Assembly (NCBI GenBank): GCA_009700815.1
Contig: WLLG01000186.1
Span: 1 to 5,174, forward strand
Length of the DNA: 5,174 nt
Origin: Actinomycetota bacterium
GTDB lineage: Bacteria; Actinomycetota; Acidimicrobiia; Acidimicrobiales; Microtrichaceae
Direction: 5' to 3'
Shown: positions 1 through 5,174 of the stretch, piece after piece
Position numbering within the stretch: position 1 is the first letter of the stretch
Layout: each line of letters begins with the position of its first letter
Notes under the pieces: model-generated
The model's input: only the letters and a program-made list of their open reading frames with translations
Told to the model about the DNA's origin: nothing
The model's database searches: none
Position numbers and translations under genes: made by a program

Positions 1-10
1 GTCTTCAAAC

Positions 11-41
11 CAGTGCCGTTCCGGTAACGAGTCAGGCACTG
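11..41 (-). terminator. Possible terminator hairpin after polA
   Basis: A perfect 7-bp inverted repeat, CAGTGCC (11-17) and GGCACTG (35-41), with a 17-base loop, begins one base beyond the polA stop codon. On the polA transcript the second arm is followed by only a short T run (GTTTG), so this is a weak intrinsic terminator at best. The loop can form a small extra pairing (GTT with AAC). Position directly after the gene supports a role in 3'-end formation or stability. Confidence 0.4.
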
Positions 42-42
42 C

Positions 43-2724
43 TCAGCCCTTTGCCGCAGCCCAAGTGCTGCCCCTAGACAGATTCACTTCTAGCGGCACC
101 CGCAGATCAAAAGCGCCGGACATTGCTGCCAGCACAACCTGTTCGGCTACCTCTCGTTCCTCGGGGGGAACCTCCAGAATCACCTCGTCATGAACCTGCA
201 GGATGAGTTTGCTCTGCAGACCCTGTTCGTCGAGTGCAGCGTCAAGATGCACGAGCGCAACTTTGAAGATATCTGCCGCAAGGCCTTGGATTGGGGCGTT
301 CATCGCCTGGCGCTCCCCTGCCATTCGCAGATTGCGCTGACCGGAAGACAACTCGGGGATTTTTCTCTTGCGGCCAAAGGCGGTCTCGGTATAGCCGCGG
401 GTGCGTGCTTGCTCGACGGTGTCTTCCATAAACGCTTTGACGCTCGGGAATGCAAGGAAGTACGCATCCAGAATTTCTTGCGCTTCGCCAGTAGGAATTG
501 CCAAGCGCTGAGCTAGGCCGTAGGCCTCCATGCCGTAGGCAAGTCCATAGGAGACCATCTTGGCCTTTGATCGCTGCGCCCCCGTGACTTGATCATTTGG
601 TACTCCGAAGACCCTCGCTGCGGTGGTGTTGTGAATATCTTCACCGGTTCGAAACGCCTCAATTAGTCCGGGGTCCTCTGCAAGGTGGGCAATGACACGC
701 AGTTCGATCTGGTTGTAATCCGCAACTAGAAACTCGGTGCCAGAGGCAGGAACAAAGGCTTCTCGGAAGCGTTTCCCTTCTTCTGATCGAACTGGAATGT
801 TGTGCAGGTTGGGCGCGTCAGAAGACAAGCGACCGGTTCTCGCCACAGTCTGATTGAACGTGGCATGAATCCGACCGTCCTCCGCCACCTCGGCAAGCAG
901 TCCCTCCCCATAAGTGGACCGCAGTTTCTCTACCTCTCGATAACGCAACAGGTGCTCGATGATGGGGTGCTCACCGCGCAGTTTTTCTAGTGTCGCCTGA
1001 TCAGTGGAGTAACCCGTCTTGGTCTTCTTACCGGGTTTGAGTTCTAGCTTCTCAAACAGAATCCGCCGCATCTGCAAGGTGGAATTCACGTTGAAATCTT
1101 CGCCGGCCGCTTCTTGGATAGCAGCCCGCTCAGCATCTGCCACCTGAGTGAGCGAATCGTTCAACTCCTGCAGAACGGCAACATCTACTCCGATTCCAAG
1201 GTGCTCCATGCGGGCCAAAACCCGAACGAGTGGGACCTCAATCTGTTCGTTCAGCGCCGTCAACCCCTGCGCATCGAGCGAAGCGCTGAGTGGTTCGCTT
1301 AGAAATGCGACCGCTAGCGCCAGACGTGCTGGTTCCTGCGAAACCGAGAGTTCATTCTCACCAAAGTCGAGTTGACCAGAAGGCACCGTGCCCTCCCCTG
1401 CAAGTTCTGCCTGAGCGTGCTTCAGCAACAGCGCCGGCAGGTCATAGTTCGCATCCGCCGGATCGAGCAGGTAGGCGGCCAATTTGGTATCCAACCTGAG
1501 GCTCGTGATGTCCAACCCAAGACCCAGTAGTGACCGAAGAATCGGCTTTGCATCATGCGCTGCCACTGCGGCTTCACCACACAACAAAGCAGTCAACTCC
1601 TGCGATACGGCATCGAACTGAGCAGCGGGCACCCAGAGCACTTCGCCGAGTGACTGATTCGCTACCAAGGCAATTCCTTCGAGTGGGCTGCGGCCAGGTT
1701 CGCCAGTCCAAGCTGCGGCGATGCACATGGTGGGCAAGCTCGCTAAGGAACGCAGTTCCTCGATGAGTTCCGGCACCGAGTCAGGCTCTATCACCTCTGC
1801 CTCGAGTACGAGGGCTGCTGTACTGGCCGCACCAGAATCCTTACCAAAGATCTCTGGGAAAGCGTCTGCTAGGCGTGGCACCAGCGACGGAAACTCCAAG
1901 GCCTTGAACAATTCCAGCACCTGATCAGGGTCAACCGTCCCCTGCACCAGCGCATCAGGATCAACATCAAGCTCGACATCGCGGACCAGTCGCATCATCT
2001 CAAAGTTGGAACGCGCCTGGGCCTCGTTCTCGGTCAGGTTCTGGCGGAGCTTGGGGGTTTGATCGGCCGCAGCGGCAAAGATGCCGTCGAGTCCCCCGTA
2101 TTGATTGATCAGCTTTGCTGCAGTCTTTTCTCCCACTCCGGGCACCCCCGGCAAATTGTCAGAAGGGTCACCTCGCAGGGCCGCGTACTCGACATATTGC
2201 TCGGGGGTGACTCCCGTGCGTTCAAAAATCCCGGCTTCGTCGTAGAGCGCATAATCCGAGACTCCGCGTTTGTTGTAGAGCACACGGATATGTGGATCGT
2301 GGACGAGCTGATAGCTATCGCGATCCCCCGTCACAATGATCACGTCTCGGCCCTCGGCCTCGGCCCGCACGGCAAGCGTCGCAATCACATCGTCAGCCTC
2401 AAAACCCGGTTGGGTCACGATTGGCAGCTGTAGCGACTCGACAACTTGGCGGACAATTCCCATCTGCTCTCGGAGAATGTCGGGGGTGGCATCTCGGTTG
2501 GCCTTGTAGGAGTCCAACATTTTGTGGCGAAAGGTGGGCTGGGGAAGATCGAAGGTCAAAATGACCTGATCAGGTCGGTGATCGCGAATCAGATTGAGCA
2601 GCATGGAGCTAAACCCAAAGACAGCGTTCGTCACCTGCCCCGAGGCAGTAGTCATATCAGTGGGCAGGGCAAAGAACGCGCGGTATGTCAGCGAGTTCCC
2701 GTCGATCAGCATCAGCGTGGGCAC
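43..2724 (-). CDS. polA: DNA polymerase I (5'-3' exonuclease plus polymerase; proofreading domain degenerate)
   Basis: Complete 893-residue family A DNA polymerase, which removes RNA primers and fills gaps in Okazaki-fragment maturation and excision repair. Residues 1-290 are the 5'-3' exonuclease (FEN-like) domain with its acidic metal ligands: D8 in LIDGNS, D59, E109/D111/D112, D134/D136 in VTGDRD, and D186/D189 before the helix-hairpin-helix LPGVPGVGEK. Residues ~305-485 have the 3'-5' exonuclease fold but not its catalytic set: no DxE at ~335, and no YxxxD at ~460. Proofreading is therefore inferred absent, as in mycobacterial PolA. Residues ~495-893 are the polymerase: TGRLSS at 630-635, motif A with D669 and E674, O helix R718/K722/Y726/Y730, and motif C HDE at 845-847. 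The D669-D846 spacing of 177 equals that of E. coli D705-D882. The GTG start places LIDGNS at the normal N-terminus. No Shine-Dalgarno precedes it, so initiation is probably leaderless. The gene lies 43 bases behind pdtaR on the same strand. Confidence 0.99.
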   Translation of the reverse strand: MPTLMLIDGNSLTYRAFFALPTDMTTASGQVTNAVFGFSSMLLNLIRDHRPDQVILTFDLPQPTFRHKMLDSYKANRDATPDILREQMGIVRQVVESLQLPIVTQPGFEADDVIATLAVRAEAEGRDVIIVTGDRDSYQLVHDPHIRVLYNKRGVSDYALYDEAGIFERTGVTPEQYVEYAALRGDPSDNLPGVPGVGEKTAAKLINQYGGLDGIFAAAADQTPKLRQNLTENEAQARSNFEMMRLVRDVELDVDPDALVQGTVDPDQVLELFKALEFPSLVPRLADAFPEIFGKDSGAASTAALVLEAEVIEPDSVPELIEELRSLASLPTMCIAAAWTGEPGRSPLEGIALVANQSLGEVLWVPAAQFDAVSQELTALLCGEAAVAAHDAKPILRSLLGLGLDITSLRLDTKLAAYLLDPADANYDLPALLLKHAQAELAGEGTVPSGQLDFGENELSVSQEPARLALAVAFLSEPLSASLDAQGLTALNEQIEVPLVRVLARMEHLGIGVDVAVLQELNDSLTQVADAERAAIQEAAGEDFNVNSTLQMRRILFEKLELKPGKKTKTGYSTDQATLEKLRGEHPIIEHLLRYREVEKLRSTYGEGLLAEVAEDGRIHATFNQTVARTGRLSSDAPNLHNIPVRSEEGKRFREAFVPASGTEFLVADYNQIELRVIAHLAEDPGLIEAFRTGEDIHNTTAARVFGVPNDQVTGAQRSKAKMVSYGLAYGMEAYGLAQRLAIPTGEAQEILDAYFLAFPSVKAFMEDTVEQARTRGYTETAFGRKRKIPELSSGQRNLRMAGERQAMNAPIQGLAADIFKVALVHLDAALDEQGLQSKLILQVHDEVILEVPPEEREVAEQVVLAAMSGAFDLRVPLEVNLSRGSTWAAAKG

Positions 2725-2743
2725 CGGATGAATCGTACATCCG
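2725..2743 (-). promoter_or_regulatory. Perfect 6-bp inverted repeat enclosing the polA -10 box
   Basis: Read on the minus strand the site is CGGATG-TACGATT-CATCCG, with two perfect 6-base arms around a 7-base centre. The centre contains TACGAT (2732-2737), a good TANNNT -10 hexamer ending 7 bases before the polA GTG. The right arm abuts the start codon directly. In DNA this could be an operator over the promoter. In read-through RNA from pdtaR it could fold into a hairpin just before polA. It has no following T run, so it is a poor intrinsic terminator. The sequence is certain; its function is inferred. Confidence 0.55.
2732..2737 (-). promoter_or_regulatory. Candidate polA -10 box (TACGAT), leaderless spacing
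   Basis: TACGAT on the minus strand matches TANNNT and has four of six consensus bases of TATAAT. Seven bases separate it from the GTG, so transcription would be expected to begin at or within a base of the start codon. No purine-rich Shine-Dalgarno lies in the 15 bases before the GTG, as expected for a leaderless mRNA. No convincing -35 hexamer is visible at 16-18 bases upstream, which is common for actinobacterial promoters. Confidence 0.55.
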
Positions 2744-2767
2744 TAGCTGACTGCCCTGGGTGGCCAA

Positions 2768-3343
2768 TTACGGCTGCAGTGAACCCGACAGAATCTGCTC
2801 TGCCACCTCGGTCATTGGGCTCCGTGAAGCCATCGCCGTCTTTTGGATGAAGTCAAAGGCCTTCTGTTCAGAAAGTCCATGCTTATCCATGAGAAGACCC
2901 TTTGCCCGGTCTAACAATTTGCGCGCAGCGAGTTGTGCCGTTGCATCTTGAACCTGCTCCGATAGTTGAGCCTCAACCCGAAAACGAGTGATCGCAACCT
3001 CGATAGCAGGTGCCAGGTCATGGCGCTCAAAGGGCTTCACGACATAGCCATGCACCCCGGCATCATTCGCTTCGTCGATCAGTTCGCGCTGTGAAAACGC
3101 CGTAACCAACACCACGGCAGACAGGTGTTCCGCCCCAATTTCACGTGCCGCTGAAATGCCATCCATGCCCGGCATCTTGATATCGAGCAACGTGACATCT
3201 GGCCGATGCTGACGCACCAACTCCACTGCCTGATCGCCCCGACCACAGTCGGCGACTACCTCGTAACCCTCTTCTTGGAGCAGTTCACAAAGATCCATCC
3301 TGATGATGGCCTCGTCCTCTGCAACTACAACTCTGGTCGGCAC
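2768..3343 (-). CDS. pdtaR: ANTAR-domain response regulator, PdtaR/Rv1626 type
   Basis: Complete 191-residue two-component response regulator with an RNA-binding output. Residues 1-~120 are a CheY-like receiver: acidic pocket E9/D10, phosphoacceptor D54 in LLDIKMPGMDG, T81 in VTAF, and K103 in VVKPF. A helical linker (~121-140) leads into the C-terminal ANTAR domain (~135-188), recognisable from AKGLLM, then G-L-S-E-x-x-A-F-x-x-I-Q, and a closing EVAEQIL. ANTAR proteins bind paired RNA hairpins and usually prevent transcription termination. In mycobacteria the partner kinase is PdtaS, which is not encoded here. Length and architecture match M. tuberculosis Rv1626 (about 205 residues), which also lies near polA (Rv1629), supporting orthology. 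The GTG start has an AGGAAGG Shine-Dalgarno 5 bases upstream and begins just before the first receiver beta strand. The stop is TAA. All catalytic residues are intact. The gene lies between the coiled-coil gene and polA, all on the same strand. Confidence 0.95.
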   Translation of the reverse strand: MPTRVVVAEDEAIIRMDLCELLQEEGYEVVADCGRGDQAVELVRQHRPDVTLLDIKMPGMDGISAAREIGAEHLSAVVLVTAFSQRELIDEANDAGVHGYVVKPFERHDLAPAIEVAITRFRVEAQLSEQVQDATAQLAARKLLDRAKGLLMDKHGLSEQKAFDFIQKTAMASRSPMTEVAEQILSGSLQP

Positions 3344-3348
3344 CGTTG

Positions 3349-3355
3349 CCTTCCT
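3349..3355 (-). promoter_or_regulatory. Shine-Dalgarno of pdtaR (AGGAAGG)
   Basis: AGGAAGG on the minus strand lies 5 bases before the GTG start of pdtaR. It is the only clear Shine-Dalgarno in the window and fixes this start. It contrasts with the other three genes, which have none. Confidence 0.8.
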
Positions 3356-3377
3356 AACTGCAAGTGATCGGACTTGT

Positions 3378-3383
3378 ATTCTA
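3378..3383 (-). promoter_or_regulatory. Candidate pdtaR -10 box (TAGAAT)
   Basis: TAGAAT on the minus strand matches the TATAAT consensus at five of six bases. Transcription starting about 7 bases downstream (near 3371) would give a leader of roughly 28 bases that carries the Shine-Dalgarno. No good -35 is seen. The box lies in the 70-base gap behind the coiled-coil gene, so pdtaR can be transcribed independently of it. Confidence 0.55.
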
Positions 3384-3409
3384 CGGCAGAAATCTGTGGC
3401 AGTACGGCA
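3382..3409. repeat. Two direct TACGGCA repeats, 21 bp apart, at the pdtaR promoter
   Basis: TACGGCA occurs at 3382-3388 and again at 3403-3409 (TGCCGTA on the minus strand). The 21-bp start-to-start distance is two helical turns, so both copies face the same side of the DNA. The promoter-proximal copy overlaps the TAGAAT -10 box by two bases. This geometry fits a tandem-binding regulator, but seven-base repeats can also arise by chance. Confidence 0.35.
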
Positions 3410-3413
3410 TCGA

Positions 3414-3704
3414 TCATCGGCGTTGAGCGCTCATGTCATCAAGAAGTTCATCTTGTTCGCGTTCGAGCTTTTCAATCGTCACGACCAGCTCGAGGCGATG
3501 CTTGGAAAGCGCAGTAGAGGTGCGCTCTGCTTCACGGTGATCCTCGTCTGCTTGGGGGGTTTCCGAGACCATCGCCCGAATCCGAGAGTCGTCGGTAATG
3601 TCTGCGAAGTGCAGCAGGTGCTCATCGGTGATCCGGAGTTCCTCACGAACCTTCGCTAAGCGGCGGCCCACGAGTCGGAGTCTGCGTTCCACGAAGAATG
3701 ACAC
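3414..3704 (-). CDS. Small charged coiled-coil protein of unknown function
   Basis: A 96-residue protein, very rich in Arg, Glu, Asp and Leu, with no Cys, signal peptide or membrane segment; probably cytoplasmic. The pattern predicts two long amphipathic helices, about residues 3-36 and 51-92, with hydrophobic residues at heptad-like spacing. A less regular linker, DITDDSRIRAMVSETP (~35-50), joins them, so a helical hairpin or antiparallel coiled-coil dimer is likely. No catalytic motif or DNA-binding domain is visible. From memory, similar short coiled-coil proteins with an R-x-x-V-S-E-T-P stretch occur in other actinobacteria, but I could not search for them. The GTG start is chosen because a TAGACT -10 box ends 6 bases upstream, which would put transcription start on the G itself; no Shine-Dalgarno is visible. 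It ends 70 bases before pdtaR on the same strand, so read-through into pdtaR is possible, and it is divergent from malQ. The coherent coiled-coil pattern argues for a real gene. Confidence 0.82.
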   Translation of the reverse strand: MSFFVERRLRLVGRRLAKVREELRITDEHLLHFADITDDSRIRAMVSETPQADEDHREAERTSTALSKHRLELVVTIEKLEREQDELLDDMSAQRR

Positions 3705-3781
3705 AGCGAGAGTCTACGGACTAGCCGCCTTCACATCGTGACAGGGCAGTTACAGGCTGAAAGCTGGTCCAAACTAGTGCC
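3705..3781. promoter_or_regulatory. Divergent intergenic region between the coiled-coil gene and malQ
   Basis: These 77 bases must hold both divergent promoters. The minus-strand promoter uses TAGACT (3711-3716). For malQ, CAAACT (3770-3775) lies 6 bases before the ATG and keeps the A and final T of the -10 consensus, but lacks the first T, so it is only a weak leaderless candidate. A short interrupted palindrome, TCAC-ATC-GTGA, lies at 3731-3741 between the two promoters and could bind a regulator. No Shine-Dalgarno precedes the malQ ATG. Confidence 0.5.
3711..3716 (-). promoter_or_regulatory. Candidate -10 box (TAGACT) of the coiled-coil gene, leaderless spacing
   Basis: TAGACT on the minus strand fits TANNNT and is followed by exactly 6 bases before the GTG start at 3704. 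The predicted transcription start is therefore the start codon. No Shine-Dalgarno is present, which agrees with leaderless translation. No strong -35 is seen. Confidence 0.55.
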
Positions 3782-5174
3782 ATGAACTCAGAGCAAGACC
3801 CCTTCGGAATCGCTTCAGGCTGGTGGGGAACAGATGGGTCTTGGCGCGATACCGAACCGGAAACCCGTGAAGCGCTGCGAAGAGTCCAAGGGGCAGAGGA
3901 GCACCCTGATGGTCCACCCCAGGATGCACACATCTGGTTTGTTCACCCCGGCGAGACTGCTGAGTTGTGGTCGCCCGGAGTGGTGTCGCTCGCCGAAGGA
4001 GGCGAAGTCCTAGCTCAGACTCGCCTTCCCCCTGACTTGCCGCTCGGAGCGCATCAACTTCAGCCAGCGGACGGTGGCCCTGTTACGCATTTGTTTGTTG
4101 TGCCGGAACGTTCTCTGCGACCCAAACGTGGTTGGGGCTGGTCTGCGCAGTTGTATGCATCGCGCTCTAAGCAGAGCTGGGGCCACGGGGATTTTGTTGA
4201 TCTGGCCACTCTGGCAAACTGGGCAGAGGGAACTGGTGCTTCACTACTGGCACATAATCCACTCGGCGCCTCGCTCCCCCTGGCCCATCAGCAGGCATCG
4301 CCCTACTACGCGTCTTCTCGCCGGTTCTGGTCGTTGTTGTACCTGCGAGTTGAGTCCGTCATCGGGGCCGACCTGATTGGCGAGAAACTCAGCCGAGCCG
4401 CTGCAGCCGGGCGTGCGCTCAACGCAGATCAACTGATTGACCGAGACCAGGTTTGGGCGCTCAAACTAACTGCGCTGACAGAGATTTGGGCAGAGGTACG
4501 CGGCAGTCGGGTGGTGCAACACTCACTCGAAATTGCACAGGCAGATCCGGAGCTAACACTCCACGCGCAGTTCTGCGCGCTGGCCGAGCACTACCAGTCA
4601 GGTTGGCAGGAATGGCCCGAGGAGCATCGCCACCCGAACATGGCCGGGGTAGCGGAATTTTGTGCCGCACACAGTGACCGTGTGGCGTTTTGGCGATGGA
4701 TACACGTGGAATGCGAGGTGCAGCTTGCAGTTGCGGCTCAGGCCGGGGCTGGCCTGCTTGCGGACTTGCCCGTGGGGTTTGATCCCGGAGGGTCCGACGC
4801 TTGGCGTGACCAAGATCTACTGGCGCTCGATTGCCGAATTGGTGCGCCCCCTGACCAGTTCAATCGGCAGGGGCAAGACTGGGGACTGCCGCCTTATGTT
4901 CCGTGGAAGCTTCGACAGGCGGGGTACGCGCCATGGCTTCAAACTCTCCAGCGCATGCTGAATCACTGCAGCGCGCTGCGAGTGGATCATGTGATGGGGT
5001 TGTTCCGCCTGTTTTGGATTCCACAGGGAATGACCGCCGCGCAGGGTGGCTACGTCTCGCAGTTTGGCGCGGAGCTTCTTGACCTTGCTGTGATGGAGGC
5101 AGCGCGAGCCGGCGCAACCTTGGTCGGTGAAGACCTAGGGACCGTCGAATCAGAGGTTCGAGAAGCCCTCAGCA
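3782..5174 (+). CDS. malQ: 4-alpha-glucanotransferase (amylomaltase, GH77), 3' end outside window
   Basis: The reading frame is open from ATG 3782 to the window edge (464 codons plus one base) with no internal stop. MalQ moves alpha-1,4-glucan segments between maltodextrins and releases glucose, in cytoplasmic maltose/glycogen metabolism. Residues 1-~110 form an N-terminal non-catalytic region, and the GH77 barrel begins at GWGWSAQLY (117-125) followed by SWGHGDFVDL (132-141). Further signatures are DLPVGFDPGGSDAW (328-341) and NRQGQDWGLPP (361-371). The nucleophile is D402 in RVDHVMG and the acid/base is E450 in VGEDLGTV. Their spacing of 48 equals that of E. coli MalQ D448-E496. The third catalytic Asp, expected near residue 502, lies past the edge. 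Alignment to E. coli (694 residues) suggests a full length of about 640-650. An in-frame TGA at 3758-3760 limits the start, and 3782 is the first ATG after it. No clear Shine-Dalgarno is seen. Confidence 0.97.
   Translation, partial: MNSEQDPFGIASGWWGTDGSWRDTEPETREALRRVQGAEEHPDGPPQDAHIWFVHPGETAELWSPGVVSLAEGGEVLAQTRLPPDLPLGAHQLQPADGGPVTHLFVVPERSLRPKRGWGWSAQLYASRSKQSWGHGDFVDLATLANWAEGTGASLLAHNPLGASLPLAHQQASPYYASSRRFWSLLYLRVESVIGADLIGEKLSRAAAAGRALNADQLIDRDQVWALKLTALTEIWAEVRGSRVVQHSLEIAQADPELTLHAQFCALAEHYQSGWQEWPEEHRHPNMAGVAEFCAAHSDRVAFWRWIHVECEVQLAVAAQAGAGLLADLPVGFDPGGSDAWRDQDLLALDCRIGAPPDQFNRQGQDWGLPPYVPWKLRQAGYAPWLQTLQRMLNHCSALRVDHVMGLFRLFWIPQGMTAAQGGYVSQFGAELLDLAVMEAARAGATLVGEDLGTVESEVREALS

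Noticed and set aside
190..516. Plus-strand open frame of 108 codons
   Set aside because: It lies wholly inside polA on the opposite strand, over the conserved polymerase domain, and its product shows no coherent domain. It is a shadow of polA coding.
2059..2433. Plus-strand open frame of 124 codons
   Set aside because: Antisense to the conserved 5'-3' exonuclease domain of polA, with no recognisable motif.
2725..2743. Intrinsic terminator of pdtaR
   Set aside because: The inverted repeat is real, but no T run follows it and it encloses a -10 box, so operator or start-site hairpin is the better reading.
2446..2850. Plus-strand open frame of 134 codons spanning the polA-pdtaR gap
   Set aside because: It runs antisense across two well-supported genes and the promoter between them, and the translation has no domain-like pattern.
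3344..3413. ANTAR target (paired hexaloop hairpins) in the pdtaR leader
   Set aside because: The predicted leader is only about 28 bases, too short for two hairpins, and no paired stems with the expected loop A and G were found.
3303..3659. Plus-strand open frame of 118 codons opposite the coiled-coil gene
   Set aside because: The minus-strand frame has a regular helical heptad pattern and a promoter with correct spacing. This frame has neither and also runs across the pdtaR promoter into pdtaR.
4860..5117. Minus-strand open frame of 85 codons
   Set aside because: Antisense to the catalytic core of malQ, including the D402 region; low-complexity Arg/Ala/Pro-rich translation typical of a shadow frame.
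1..5174. Mobile element, CRISPR array, tRNA or defence system
   Set aside because: No transposase-like frame, regular repeat-spacer pattern, tRNA cloverleaf or toxin-antitoxin pair was seen. The window is filled by four well-packed chromosomal genes.

Overview
The window is about 5.2 kb of ordinary bacterial chromosome and almost certainly comes from an actinobacterium (Actinomycetota). Four things point there: a PolA with a degenerate 3'-5' exonuclease domain and a Tyr in the O helix, an ANTAR response regulator of the PdtaR (Rv1626) type beside polA, frequent GTG starts, and genes whose start codons sit 6-7 bases behind a TANNNT box (leaderless style). By eye the GC content is moderate, above half but well below that of Streptomyces, so a mid-GC aquatic or free-living lineage is possible. 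The species cannot be named from this sequence.

Layout. Three genes lie on the minus strand. In transcription order they are a 96-residue charged coiled-coil protein of unknown function (3704 to 3414), the ANTAR response regulator pdtaR (3343 to 2768), and DNA polymerase I, polA (2724 to 43). A terminator-like inverted repeat (11-41) follows polA. On the plus strand, divergent from the small gene across a 77-base intergenic region, malQ (4-alpha-glucanotransferase, GH77) starts at 3782 and runs off the right edge; 464 full codons are present. No stretch over 300 bases lacks a gene. The largest gaps are 77, 70 and 43 bases.

Regulation. pdtaR has a good -10 box, a short leader and a clear Shine-Dalgarno. 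polA and the coiled-coil gene have no Shine-Dalgarno, but each has a TANNNT box ending 6-7 bases before its GTG, so each is probably read from a leaderless mRNA. malQ also lacks a Shine-Dalgarno and has a weaker box at the same spacing. The polA -10 box lies in the centre of a perfect 6-bp inverted repeat touching the start codon, the most notable non-coding signal here.

Functionally the window joins a DNA repair and Okazaki-fragment polymerase, a phospho-dependent RNA-binding antiterminator, a small unknown protein and a maltodextrin/glycogen enzyme. I see no mobile element, CRISPR array, tRNA, rRNA or defence system, and no evidence for a new multi-gene system. The best leads are the uncharacterised coiled-coil protein next to pdtaR and the polA start-site architecture.
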